A stretch of DNA of 36,731 nucleotides, from the NCBI GenBank assembly GCA_026645415.1, contig JAPEVH010000012.1, forward strand, positions 1 to 36,731, written 5' to 3'. The stretch's first letter is position 1, and each line of letters starts with the position of its first letter. Origin of the DNA: Candidatus Electronema sp. (GTDB lineage: Bacteria > Desulfobacterota > Desulfobulbia > Desulfobulbales > Desulfobulbaceae). Under the pieces are notes generated by a model, which did no database searches, was not told where the DNA came from, and saw only the letters and a list, made by a program, of their open reading frames with translations. Made by a program: the position numbers and the translations under genes. Positions 1 through 8,456 of this stretch are shown here, in pieces.

Positions 1-438
1 GAGGTATTTTATATCGGCATGAACGAAGCTTGGCTTGTAATCCTTGAATGTTTTCAGCGGCTTTTCCTGTTTTTCCTCTTCAGGGAACAGCTTCTTCAGG
101 TTTGAAATTCCGTGCCGCCTCAAGCAACGGTCAAGAGCGGAGCGTAACATGGATGGACATAAGAATTTCTGCGTAACAACAAGGAGATCGTCTATGGGGA
201 GCAGCAGAGCCGTCCGCAGCTCAATGACGACCGCCTCTTGGGAAGGCGTGAGACTCGTGTTCAAATTATGCGGAGTGTGCGAATAATCCTCAACCGTATC
301 GCGCCGTTTCCACTTGCGGACCGTGTCCCTGCTGATGCCGTATTGAACAGCGAGTTTCCGTTCAGAAAGTTCAGATTGCTGAATTTCCCGACGGATTGCA
401 GGTGTCGTCCGCGCTCTTTTATGTAGTGTGATGTTCAT
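1..438 (-). CDS. IS481-family transposase, N-terminal part (runs off left edge)
   Basis: The minus strand is open from the ATG at 438 to the window edge, giving the first 146 residues. They begin MNITLHKRARTTPAIRREIQ. A helix-turn-helix with 'YGISRDTVRKWKRRD' follows at about residues 33-47, then 'LTPSQEAVV' and 'LDRCLRRHGISNL'. The visible part ends in 'KPSFVHADIKYL', which is the entry to the DDE catalytic core. This order is typical of the IS481 family: an N-terminal HTH that binds the inverted repeats, then an RNase H-like integrase core. The catalytic residues lie outside the window, so activity cannot be judged. No stop interrupts the visible part. I recognise the family from sequence memory. 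Confidence 0.85.
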   Translation of the reverse strand, partial: MNITLHKRARTTPAIRREIQQSELSERKLAVQYGISRDTVRKWKRRDTVEDYSHTPHNLNTSLTPSQEAVVIELRTALLLPIDDLLVVTQKFLCPSMLRSALDRCLRRHGISNLKKLFPEEEKQEKPLKTFKDYKPSFVHADIKYL

Positions 439-546
439 GATGACAAACCGGGCTGTTCTTGTTCTGACAATATCTTGCTGATCCGTTCCCAAGCTCGAAA
501 CAACGGCCAGCTCCTTTTCGGTATATTATCATACGGGGCTTGACAC
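1..546 (-). mobile_element. IS481-type insertion sequence, one end
   Basis: The transposase reading frame plus about 107 noncoding bases up to the stop codon of the next gene make up one end of an insertion sequence. Read on the minus strand, the element would begin TGTCAAGCCCCGTATGAT at 545, and TGT is a common IS481-family terminus. The other end, the second inverted repeat and any target duplication lie outside the window. The boundary is therefore an inference. Confidence 0.5.
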
Positions 547-2418
547 CTACAGCAACGGCGAGGCTAAGGCGACAAAGAGGAAGTTGCCTAACGATAGCAG
601 GAACATCAGGGTGAAGAGGGCGCGCAGGAGGAGCGGCGGGAAAAGCGGCTGCGTTTTCACCAGCAGCAGGCCGAGCATGGGCAGTATAGGCAGCATGTAG
701 CGGCCCTGCGGCTGGAAATCTTTCGTCCAAGAAGCCCAAATGCCGCCGCTGATCAGAGCAAGGCAGCAGCACGTCAGATTGATGAGGAGTAGCCGTTCAG
801 ACCAGCCGCCCCGCAATAGTACGGTCAGATACATAAAAACGAGAAAAATCCAGCCGCAGTTGGTCATCAGATCAAAGTAGCTTTTGCTAGCCGCCACGCT
901 GGCGTAGCCATAAACCCCGTAAAAACTCCGCAGCACTTTGCCGCCCCAGCGGTATTTGTCGCCGAGTAGATCTTTTAGAGTCACTCCCCGCCCCTTCAGA
1001 TTGAGATGCGGATGCTGTTTGGCCAGCTCAGTGCTGGGCTTGTAGGCCCGCTCGGCCCGTTCCTCCCGGAGCTGCTGAATTTTTGCTGCCTTATCCCAGC
1101 CGTTGACATACATATCCAATCCGGCGCGGATGCTGAAAATGGCCATGCCGATTCCAGCAAGAGCTGCGATGCGGCGCAACTCTTGCCAAGAGAACTTTCT
1201 TTGCCGGAAAACGAATTCCACTAAGAGGCAAAGTGCTGCGAAAGGAATGAAAATGTAAAAGTTTTTCTTAATTAGCAGAAACAGTCCTGCAAGCAGCCCC
1301 AGCCGGATAAAAGCCGACCATCCCGCTGCTTGGTCTGCAAGCAGACGGTTGAACAGCGATTTCGGTTCGGCGAGCTGCTGCGCAGCAAGCAGGGTGATGA
1401 AGAGGGCGAAGGCATCGGAGTTGCAATAGCCGAATAAATACCAGCCCTGCGGAGTCATGAGAAAAGGCAGGAGCAGGAGCCGGGCGGTTGAAGAATTGAT
1501 CGTCAGCAGGACGAGGAAGGCAAGCAGGGTCACGTTAAAGAGGCGTTGACGCTGGAAGGAAGGAAGGCGGAATATCTCTGTTAGCTGGGAAAACTTGCCA
1601 ATCAGGAAATAGGCTATTTCTCGCGAGTTCAGTCGGGAAACGCCGTAGCCGCTGTAGCTGGCGGCAATCACCGGCGATTCCGCAGCTGGCATCAGCCAAT
1701 GCTGCTCATAGTACACCGCCGCCGCTTCATGTACCTGTTCATCGGGATGGCTGCCTGAATTCGTCTTTACCGCCAGCACAGCGGTCAGCAGCAGCACCCC
1801 GAAGAGCAGCAGGGGAACATAGCGGAAGTCTTGTGTCAGCGGCGCGAACCCTTGCAGCAGCAGGTGCAAAAGGAGCGCGAGCACGAGAAAACGTCCCAGT
1901 TCTTTGGCGAGACTGGAAAAATCGCGAGACGGCGGTTCAAAATGATCCAAATAGAGATCAGGATCGCCGCTGTCGGAACGCACCACCCAGCCCCAGCCCG
2001 CAGCAAAAGAGGACTCGGAAACATTCTTGCCAATGCGGAAGCGGGCAAAATCAGCTGGAGAGGCAAAGATCAAAGGCTTCCAGCCCGGCTGGGTGATGGT
2101 GATCCGGCGGAAGCTCACGGTCCCGCTTTCCTTCCCCATAGGATCAAGACGGAAGGAACGCATGGTTCTTAGACTGCCAAGAAAGAAACCGGTTCGCCCG
2201 GTGTTTTTTGGCAGCGGCGAGACGGCCATGCAGCTATGGGAAAACTGCTCTCCCTCACCGGCCCAGAGCATCTGGATGGCGGTGTCATGGTCGGTCGTGT
2301 ATTCAAATTCGATATAGGCCCGGCTGAGAAAAAGATGATGATAGACCACAGCGGAACCAAAAAGCAGGATAAGCAAGCCCGCCTGCTGCCGCAGCAGGCT
2401 AAGGAAGCGCAGTATCAT
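547..2418 (-). CDS. DUF2142-like polytopic membrane protein, probable GT-C type glycosyltransferase
   Basis: This 623-residue protein has many hydrophobic segments. It contains 'HPDEQVHEAAAVYYEQHW' in the middle, 'FGYCNSDAFALF' after it, and 'QPQGRYMLPILPMLGLLL' near the C terminus. The PDE..H motif and the late QGRY..P..P motif resemble DUF2142 membrane proteins, which sit in surface-polysaccharide loci and look like lipid-linked-sugar (GT-C) transferases. The substrate is unknown. An upstream in-frame start at 2619 would run through the preceding gene. The ATG at 2418 shares its A with that gene's TGA (TGATG), so translational coupling supports this start. The stop codon lies one base from the IS481 end, so the C terminus may be native or slightly altered by the insertion. 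Confidence 0.75.
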   Translation of the reverse strand: MILRFLSLLRQQAGLLILLFGSAVVYHHLFLSRAYIEFEYTTDHDTAIQMLWAGEGEQFSHSCMAVSPLPKNTGRTGFFLGSLRTMRSFRLDPMGKESGTVSFRRITITQPGWKPLIFASPADFARFRIGKNVSESSFAAGWGWVVRSDSGDPDLYLDHFEPPSRDFSSLAKELGRFLVLALLLHLLLQGFAPLTQDFRYVPLLLFGVLLLTAVLAVKTNSGSHPDEQVHEAAAVYYEQHWLMPAAESPVIAASYSGYGVSRLNSREIAYFLIGKFSQLTEIFRLPSFQRQRLFNVTLLAFLVLLTINSSTARLLLLPFLMTPQGWYLFGYCNSDAFALFITLLAAQQLAEPKSLFNRLLADQAAGWSAFIRLGLLAGLFLLIKKNFYIFIPFAALCLLVEFVFRQRKFSWQELRRIAALAGIGMAIFSIRAGLDMYVNGWDKAAKIQQLREERAERAYKPSTELAKQHPHLNLKGRGVTLKDLLGDKYRWGGKVLRSFYGVYGYASVAASKSYFDLMTNCGWIFLVFMYLTVLLRGGWSERLLLINLTCCCLALISGGIWASWTKDFQPQGRYMLPILPMLGLLLVKTQPLFPPLLLRALFTLMFLLSLGNFLFVALASPLL

Positions 2419-2780
2419 CAGACAATTGCCTCCTGCACCTGCCGCATCCGCATAAAGAAAGCAAGGGCCAGCGCATAGATCAGGGCAGCGGTGAGCAGGG
2501 TGAGGTTGAATCCGAGATAAATGGAGATAATCACACTGGCTATGCCGCCAATGACGATTCTGCTGGAGGTGTGATTGCTGTACATCTGAATGATGTCGTA
2601 TTGCTTGTCCAGATTCCACAGGAAACTGCGGCCCTCATCCACGATTCGGTTCATGCGGCGCAGTCCTATGGCTGGGGTGAATGTAAATGGTGAGGGATAA
2701 TACCCGATTGCAAAAGAGAGTTCAAGTTGGACGGTAGCCTGCTCAAGGTCCGGCAAGGGGAATGTCTCAAGGGCAAACAT
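2418..2780 (-). CDS. Small membrane protein of unknown function upstream of the DUF2142-like gene
   Basis: The product is 120 residues. The first 80 are soluble-looking. Two hydrophobic stretches follow ('VIGGIASVIISIYLGF' and 'LTLLTAALIYALALAFF'), and the protein ends in a short charged tail. I do not recognise the family. GAGGA lies about ten bases upstream of the ATG on the minus strand. The gene is coupled to the DUF2142-like gene by a one-base stop/start overlap, so the two products may act together in surface glycan assembly. It could also be a diverged small-membrane subunit of a glycosylation system. Confidence 0.65.
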   Translation of the reverse strand: MFALETFPLPDLEQATVQLELSFAIGYYPSPFTFTPAIGLRRMNRIVDEGRSFLWNLDKQYDIIQMYSNHTSSRIVIGGIASVIISIYLGFNLTLLTAALIYALALAFFMRMRQVQEAIV

Positions 2781-2800
2781 AGGCCGCTGTTCCTCTTTGC

Positions 2801-2829
2801 TTGAAGTGCTCCGGCGGCTGCGCTATAAT
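2801..2829 (+). promoter_or_regulatory. Sigma70-type promoter for the glycan operon
   Basis: TTGAAG at 2801-2806 and a perfect TATAAT at 2824-2829 are separated by 17 bases, in the gap between divergent genes. Transcription would start near 2836, giving a leader of about 40 bases before the epimerase ATG at 2878. Prediction from consensus only. Confidence 0.65.
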
Positions 2830-2877
2830 GCCGTAAATTCTAGGTAGCAGCCTTCCTTTTTATGAGATTGCAACAAA

Positions 2878-3876
2878 ATGACGCATGAGCAGTTCCAAGA
2901 TGCCAAGGTGCTGATCACCGGAGCCACCGGCTTCACTGGCAGGATTTTAACCAAAAAGCTGGCTGCTGCCGGGGCAAAAATCAGTGCCATTGCCCGTCCT
3001 TCGTCAAAAACTGGCGAGCTAGACGGTTTGGGTATCACTTGGTTCCGTGGGGATATCGCTGATTCTGCACTCATCAGTCAGGCTGCTAGCGGAGTGGAGT
3101 ACATTTTTCATTTAGCCACTGCTTTCCGGGCAGGAGAGGCCACAGAGGAGGATTGCCGCCACGTCCATCTTTATCCGGCCCAGCTCATGGCCAAGGCTGT
3201 GCAGGGGCGGCCTGAGTTTAAACGTTTTCTCTATACCTCCACGGTCGGGGTACATGGCCATATACCTGGCGAGCAGCCTGCGGACGAGCAGTACCGTTTC
3301 AGTCCAAGCGATGTATATCAGCGCACCAAGCTGGAGACGGAGCAATGGCTGACTGCCAGCGACCTGCCTTGCTCCGTCATCCGGCCGGTTGCCATCTTTG
3401 GCCCTAGTGAAGAAAGAATGCTCAAAATGTTTCGGCTAGTCAGCAAAGGTTTGATTCTGATGCTGGGCAAGGGCAAAGGCCGTTTTCAGCTCATTCATGT
3501 GGATGATCTGACCGAAATCATCCTGCTGGCCGCTGTCGCAGAGCAGACGCAGGGCGAGGTGCTGATTGCTGCCAATACCGAGCCGCTCTCTATTATCGAA
3601 ATGGGCCAGACCATTGCCAATGCCTTGAACCGTCGGGCTTTAGTTGTTCGGCTGCCGATTTGGCCCTTCTATCTTGCCGCTGACTTCTGCGAGGCCGTCT
3701 GCGCGCCCTTTGGCCTCCGACCGCCGCTCTACCGCCGCCGGGTCGCCTTTTACGATAAAGACCGCCAGTTCTGTACCGCCAAGTTGCACAGACTGCTAAA
3801 CTACCGTTTCCGACACAGCAACGAAAGCACCCTCACTGAAGCTGCGCAATGGTATCAGCAGCAAAATTGGCTGTAA
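2878..3876 (+). CDS. NAD(P)-dependent epimerase/dehydratase (extended SDR)
   Basis: The 332-residue protein has a Rossmann dinucleotide-binding motif GATGFTG at residues 15-21, a conserved STV near 121-123, and the catalytic pair Y147-x3-K151 ('YQRTK'). Length and motif order fit the extended short-chain dehydrogenase/reductase family, which modifies nucleotide sugars, sterols or similar ligands. The exact substrate cannot be read from sequence. An upstream in-frame stop at 2863-2865 fixes the N terminus at this ATG, which has almost no Shine-Dalgarno sequence. It heads an operon of surface-polysaccharide genes, so a nucleotide-sugar role is the most likely inference. Confidence 0.85.
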   Translation: MTHEQFQDAKVLITGATGFTGRILTKKLAAAGAKISAIARPSSKTGELDGLGITWFRGDIADSALISQAASGVEYIFHLATAFRAGEATEEDCRHVHLYPAQLMAKAVQGRPEFKRFLYTSTVGVHGHIPGEQPADEQYRFSPSDVYQRTKLETEQWLTASDLPCSVIRPVAIFGPSEERMLKMFRLVSKGLILMLGKGKGRFQLIHVDDLTEIILLAAVAEQTQGEVLIAANTEPLSIIEMGQTIANALNRRALVVRLPIWPFYLAADFCEAVCAPFGLRPPLYRRRVAFYDKDRQFCTAKLHRLLNYRFRHSNESTLTEAAQWYQQQNWL

Positions 3877-3904
3877 CAAGATCTTGAAAAACCTTTAAAA
3901 GGCT

Positions 3905-5077
3905 ATGACCACCATCACCATACTCGGCAACAACTCAGGCCGCAATGCCGGAGACAATGCCATTCTCGGCAATCTTCTGCGCGATGTTTCGGCGGAGCTG
4001 CCTCAGGCTGAATTCCTTGTTCCGACCACTAATCCTCGTTTCATCCGAAGGCATTTCGGCCAATTCAAGGTAAAGCCGATTGGACTGCTGCCGTGGAATG
4101 GCTGTATCAAAAATCTCGGTTGGCCATTATATAAGGCCATGACCACTGCTGATGTGGTGCTGATCTGCGACAACATTCTCTTTGACCGCAACTTATATAA
4201 TCCGCTCTTCAATTATCTCTCTTCTGTGGCCCTGTTCGCGCCTTTCTGCAAAAAAAAGGGGATTCCTCTGGTGCTCTACAATGCCTCAGTCGGGCCGATT
4301 GACCGGCCAGCAGGCAAAAAAGCCTTGGCCAAGGTGCTGGCGGCAACAGAGCTGGCAGTCATCCGCGATCAAAACACCAAGGAGCTGCTGGAACAGCTTG
4401 CCCTGCCTTGCCCGAATCTGCACGTTCATGCTGACTGCGCCCTGAATACTGTTGCCCCGCCGCAGGAACGGATGGAGGCGATCATTGCCAAGGAGCGGCT
4501 GTTCAGCAACGAAAAAGGCACCATTGGCTTCAACGTCAACTCCTACATCGACAACTGGAGCAAAGGCGGCAGCTTCACCAGAGAAGGCTTCTGCACTGCA
4601 ATTGCCGGGGCTGCTGACCGGGTGATGGACGAGCTAGGCGTGGACGTGATTTTTTTCGTCACCCAAGTGATGGACAGCAAGATCACGCAGCAGTGCGTGG
4701 CTAAGATCGCCCGGCAAGAGCGGGTAAAGATTATTTCCAATGCCGATTACACCTACGAAGAAATCGCCTCCCTGCTCGGCCGAGTGGAGCTGCATTCTGG
4801 TCTGCGCACTCACAGTCTGATTTTCTGCGCCGCCATGCACACGCCAATGATCGGCATTGTTTCCTATCCGAAAAGCGCAGGCTTTCTCCGCACTGTCGGT
4901 CAAGGCGACTGGCTGCTGCCATTTGCAGAACTCACTGCCGACAGTTTGGCGGCAATGATCAGCAAGGCTTGGAATGAGCGCGTTGCAACTAAAAAAGAGC
5001 TGGAGCAACTCGTGCCTGCGGAAAAAGAAAAGGCTCGCAGCACTGCCGCCCTGCTCAAGCAGCACCTGCGGCGATGA
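3905..5077 (+). CDS. Polysaccharide pyruvyl transferase family protein
   Basis: The 390-residue protein begins TTITILGNNSGRNAGDNAIL, the N-terminal pattern of the polysaccharide pyruvyl transferase family. The GDNAIL segment and the later 'HSGLRTHSLIFCAAMHTPMI' (SGLRTHSLIF..A) match the family's conserved nucleotide-sugar binding half. Members add ketal pyruvate to exopolysaccharide or cell-wall sugars from phosphoenolpyruvate. Others in the family have unproven roles. It lies 28 bases after the epimerase and overlaps the flippase-like gene by ATGA at 5074-5077. That coupling supports action on a lipid-linked or exported glycan. Confidence 0.88.
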   Translation: MTTITILGNNSGRNAGDNAILGNLLRDVSAELPQAEFLVPTTNPRFIRRHFGQFKVKPIGLLPWNGCIKNLGWPLYKAMTTADVVLICDNILFDRNLYNPLFNYLSSVALFAPFCKKKGIPLVLYNASVGPIDRPAGKKALAKVLAATELAVIRDQNTKELLEQLALPCPNLHVHADCALNTVAPPQERMEAIIAKERLFSNEKGTIGFNVNSYIDNWSKGGSFTREGFCTAIAGAADRVMDELGVDVIFFVTQVMDSKITQQCVAKIARQERVKIISNADYTYEEIASLLGRVELHSGLRTHSLIFCAAMHTPMIGIVSYPKSAGFLRTVGQGDWLLPFAELTADSLAAMISKAWNERVATKKELEQLVPAEKEKARSTAALLKQHLRR

Positions 5078-6084
5078 AAAACATATCAACCCAGCGGGAA
5101 AAAAAATCCCGCTTTTTTTTCATCAAAATCGCTGTCAGCGTGCTGCTGCTGGCCTATGTTGTCTGGAAAAGCGGGCTGGACAGCGCGGCAGGCCGAGACA
5201 GCCTGCTGCATACCTTGAGTCAGGTCAATCTGTTCTGGCTCGCCTTTTCGATTGCTGTTGGTGTCCTGCTGACCGTGATCAGTTCTTGGAAATGGCAGGT
5301 GTTACTGCACAGCAAAGGTATCGAGGTCAGTTTGGCCCGGCTGGTGCAATTTTATTTCATCGGTCGTTTTTTCAACATGTTCCTGCCCAGTTCAATGGGC
5401 GGCGACGTGGTGCGGGTCTGGGAACTCAGCCGTCATTCTGGGGAAAAATATGAAGCCTTGGCCTCGGTGCTGGTGGAGCGGCTTTCCGGCATGACCACGC
5501 TGATTTTTGTCTCAACCGTCGCTGTGCTGGCGCATGACTACCAATTGCCTATTTTGAGCGCAGGAGTCCTGTTTCTTGCGGTGATGAATCTCGTCATCTT
5601 CTGGCTGATCCTTGACCAGCGCATCCTGCCCTTGCTCTCCCGGCTGCTCGGCAATCGTTTCCACTTTGCGGCCGTCCTGCTGGTCAAACTCAGCCGTATC
5701 CAAGATGCGGTCAGAGAATACAAAGACAACAAGATGGTGCTTGCGCAGGTTTTCGCTATTTCTTGCCTGTTTTATTTTATGGCGGTGGTTAATGTCTGGG
5801 GCACGGCCTTAGCTTTTTTCCCGGATGTGCGTTTCTTCTCCATGCTGCTCGCAGTGCCTGCCATCATGCTGGTAATGAACCTGCCAGTGTCTGTTGGCGG
5901 CATCGGCCTGATGGAGGCGGCCTTCACGTTCTTCTTTCCTGTTTTCGGCTACAGCGCAGCCTTGGCAATATCTACAGCCCTGCTCATGCGGTTCAAAAAC
6001 ATCCTTTATGGCATTGCAGGCGGCTTGCTGCATTTGGGCAGATTACGAGCAGAAGCAGGAAATAGCGGCGGAGCGGCGCAATGA
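5074..6084 (+). CDS. Flippase-like membrane protein (LPG synthase TM / UPF0104 type)
   Basis: This polytopic protein of 336 residues has about eight hydrophobic segments. Typical family stretches are 'GRFFNMFLPSSMGGDVVRVW' at about residues 90-110, a following 'ASVLVERLSGM', and 'LPVSVGGIGLMEAAF' late in the protein. These mark the lysylphosphatidylglycerol-synthase transmembrane/UPF0104 family, often annotated as flippase-like. In glycan loci they are thought to help move or modify lipid-linked intermediates. It is translationally coupled on both sides by ATGA overlaps. The substrate is unknown. Confidence 0.85.
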   Translation: MKNISTQREKKSRFFFIKIAVSVLLLAYVVWKSGLDSAAGRDSLLHTLSQVNLFWLAFSIAVGVLLTVISSWKWQVLLHSKGIEVSLARLVQFYFIGRFFNMFLPSSMGGDVVRVWELSRHSGEKYEALASVLVERLSGMTTLIFVSTVAVLAHDYQLPILSAGVLFLAVMNLVIFWLILDQRILPLLSRLLGNRFHFAAVLLVKLSRIQDAVREYKDNKMVLAQVFAISCLFYFMAVVNVWGTALAFFPDVRFFSMLLAVPAIMLVMNLPVSVGGIGLMEAAFTFFFPVFGYSAALAISTALLMRFKNILYGIAGGLLHLGRLRAEAGNSGGAAQ

Positions 6085-6836
6085 GCAGCCAGCATCAGAA
6101 ATACCGCTTCCACGAGGTGATGCAGGATCAGCGGACATCAGCCCTGCAAAAATATCAGGACACTGTCATCGGTCAGCGCGGCCTGCTCCCGCTGCTCCGC
6201 CATGAGCTGCTGACCCTGCTGCTCGGCCCGCTACCGGGACTACTAGGCTTGGGACTGCGGCGGTTCTTTTATCCAGCCCTGTTCGGCGCAGCAGGCAAGA
6301 ATCCGGTCTTTGGCCATCATCTCGCCCTGCGTGGGCCGCACCGTATTTTTCTTGGTGACAACGTGATGCTGGACGAGCATGTGTTTCTCAGCTTTCGGGG
6401 CGAAGCGGAGCAGAGCATCTGCCTTGGCAGCAATGTGCTGATTGGCCGTTACAGTCAAGTGCGGGCGCGGGGCGGCGAAATTCTGCTGGCTGACAACGTG
6501 AGCATCGGCGCATTCTGCTATCTCGGCACTGCCTCGCAGCTCATTGTTGGCGAGCATTCGCTGTTTGGCGGCAACTGCTACATCGGCGGCATCCAGCACG
6601 ACTTCAGCGATCCCGGCAGGCCAATTGCCGAGCAGCCTTTGGTTGATCGAGGCGGCATCGTCATTGGCCGCGATGTCTGGATCGGTGCCCATGCAGTAGT
6701 CAATGACGGGGTTCGGATCGGCGACGGCGCAGTGGTCGGAGCCAACGCTGTGGTAACAAAAGATATTCCGCCTTTCGCCATTGTTGCTGGGGTTCCTGCC
6801 AAGGTGATCGGCAGCCGTCAAACTGACAATCAATAA
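6081..6836 (+). CDS. Hexapeptide-repeat acyltransferase (LbH fold)
   Basis: The product is 251 residues. From about residue 85 onward it shows repeated [LIV]GxxxxI hexapeptides, for example 'GDNVMLDEHVFL', 'GSNVLIGRYSQV', 'ADNVSIGAFCYLG' and 'GRDVWIGAHAVVNDGVRIG'. It ends in the usual closing motif 'PPFAIVAGVPAKVIG'. This is a left-handed beta-helix O-acetyltransferase of the LacA/NodL/WbbJ type, using acetyl-CoA or another acyl-CoA on a sugar. Its first 80 residues form a helical N-terminal extension. It overlaps both neighbours (ATGA and TAATG), so it is part of the same operon and probably decorates the same glycan. Confidence 0.9.
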   Translation: MSSQHQKYRFHEVMQDQRTSALQKYQDTVIGQRGLLPLLRHELLTLLLGPLPGLLGLGLRRFFYPALFGAAGKNPVFGHHLALRGPHRIFLGDNVMLDEHVFLSFRGEAEQSICLGSNVLIGRYSQVRARGGEILLADNVSIGAFCYLGTASQLIVGEHSLFGGNCYIGGIQHDFSDPGRPIAEQPLVDRGGIVIGRDVWIGAHAVVNDGVRIGDGAVVGANAVVTKDIPPFAIVAGVPAKVIGSRQTDNQ

Positions 6837-8174
6837 TGCGCAATGATTTTAATTTACTGGCGGAGAAGGTAATCCGTCAAGGTCTCTGCACCCGTTGCGG
6901 CATCTGCGCTGGTGTTTGTCCTGCCAATGCCATTGCGTTTGATCAGCAAAATTCTGAGCGGACGATGCAAGTCGTGCGGCTTCTGCGTTGAATGCTGTCC
7001 AGGAGCGGATGTCAACCTGCCCAATCTTGCCCAAGAGCTGTCCGGCAAAGAAGACGAGCGCAGCCCGCTTGGTCACATTGAGTCCGCCTATGTTGCCCAC
7101 GCCGCAGATTCGGAGACGCGCTGGGCTGGCACCAGCGGTGGGCTGATCACCGCCTTGCTCCTTTTTCTCCTCTCAGTTGGCCAAATTGACGGCGCAATTG
7201 TGGTGGAAGCTGATCCAGACCCAAACCGGCTGCATCTAACAAGAGGCGTTTTGGCAACGTCGCCAGCAGAAATCTGCAACGCCGCCAAGTCAAAATACTG
7301 TGTCACGCCCTCAATGGCGGTGCTACGTGAAATCAGAACCAGAAAAGGTCGCTTTGCTATCACCGCGCTACCCTGCCAAATTCATGGTCTGCGCAAGCTG
7401 GCGCATGTTGATCCAAAGCTGTTTGAGAAAATAGCAGTCATCTTCGGCCTCTGCTGTTCTTGCACCATGAGCGGGGACGCTTGGCAGGAGGCTTTGCAAA
7501 CAAAGGGCATTCGCCGAGAGGACGTGGCTCGCTTTGAATTCCGAGGCGGCGGCTGGCCGGGCGGCATGTTTGTTCGCAAAAAAGAAGGAACTGCTCTACC
7601 GCTGCATCCCGGCGAAGCCTACGGCACGGTGGTCAATGTGATGTTTCGTCTCTTCGGCACGGAACGCTGCCGCCTCTGCATTGATGGCACCTCTGAGCTG
7701 GCTGATCTCAGCTTCGGCGATTTCTGGGCCTTTGATTACGCAGATGAATTCAGTAAGATGGAACACTGCACCCAAGTATTGCAGCGCACCACTAAGGGAA
7801 TGGATATTTTACGGGCTGCGGAGCAGGCCGGAGCGGTTGTTCTTCATCCATTGCCTGCTGAAAAGATTTCGGCCAGAACCTTAGCTATGGTCAGAGGCAA
7901 GCGGAGCCGGGCAGCAATCCAGATGGCAAAAAGGCATAAACGCGGCCTGCCGAACCCAGATTACCATGTTGCTCTCAAAGAACCTGTTCTCAAAGACCGC
8001 CTCAAACACCTTCCTATCGAGCTATTCGACCTGCTCCGCAAAAGTAGCACCCTGCGCAGCGGCATCCTCAAGGTTCTCTTGTCCCCGCTGATCACGCCGC
8101 TGCACAAACTACGGATGCGCTTCCTTGTCCGAGTGTCACAAAGCAGTCCAAATACCTCCAAGAACGTTCGGTAA
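6836..8174 (+). CDS. F420-hydrogenase/dehydrogenase beta-subunit-like Fe-S protein, apparent frameshift
   Basis: From the ATG at 6836 the frame encodes MRNDFNLLAEKVIRQGLCTR and a first 4Fe-4S motif, CTRCGICAGVCPANAI, then runs into a stop about 50 codons in. The next frame carries the second ferredoxin motif, CKSCGFCVECCPG (from about 6966), and the rest of the family to the stop at 8174. That rest includes 'WAGTSGGL', 'LPCQIHGLRKL', 'GLCCSCTMSG' and 'ELADLSFGDFW'. Skipping one base near the A-run at 6948-6951 joins the halves in register. Homologues sit beside pyruvyl transferases in polysaccharide loci and are thought to be flavin/Fe-S redox enzymes, not true F420 hydrogenases. The lesion could be a sequencing error, a recent mutation or, less likely, +1 recoding. 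A product starting at 6912 would lack the first cluster. Confidence 0.8.
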
Positions 8175-8296
8175 AGCCCGCAAGGTCGTTGTCTTTTCTT
8201 CAGCATAAAGCGGGGGCGAAACACGGGGAGCGACTGGGCGGAGATCAGTCACTCTCCTGTAGCGGTTCTTGAAAGCACTCTCGTGCTCATAAAAAA
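8175..8296. other. Noncoding start of the 450-base gap before sbcD, with a hairpin
   Basis: No gene is visible between the end of the Fe-S protein and sbcD (8175-8623). This first part has an imperfect hairpin: arms 8228-8236 and 8246-8254 (GAGCGACTG / CAGTCACTC, one mismatch, nine-base loop). There is no T-run after it, so it is not a clear terminator. The tandem array follows, then about 165 bases in which I see no convincing gene. Confidence 0.4.
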
Positions 8297-8456
8297 ACCT
8301 CGCTCGATCTCGTCAGATAACCTCACTCGATCTCGTACCAAGACCTCCCTCGATCTCAGAAAAAACATCGAGCGTGGTCGTACTATGACATCGAGCGTGG
8401 TCGTACTATGACATCGGGAATGGTCGTACTATGACATCGGGAATGGTTTTATAAAA
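8297..8456. repeat. 23-bp-period degenerate repeat array with inverted halves
   Basis: Seven units repeat with a 23-base step. Three left units begin at 8297, 8320 and 8343 (ACCTCNCTCGATCTC). Four right units begin at 8365, 8388, 8411 and 8434 (ACATCGAGCGTGGTCGTACT, then ACATCGGGAATGGTCGTACT). The right units at 8365 and 8388 share an exact 23-mer apart from what follows. The left core ACCTCGCTCGAT is the reverse complement of the right core ATCGAGCGTGGT with one mismatch, so the two halves can pair. 23 is not a multiple of three and no frame stays open, so this is noncoding. There are no unique spacers, so it is not a CRISPR array. Confidence 0.85.

Noticed and set aside
419-772. Minus-strand frame running across the IS boundary
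   Set aside because: It overlaps the DUF2142-like gene in another frame and has no family pattern.
8297-8456. CRISPR array
   Set aside because: Repeats are contiguous with a 23-base step and no unique spacers, and no cas genes are nearby.
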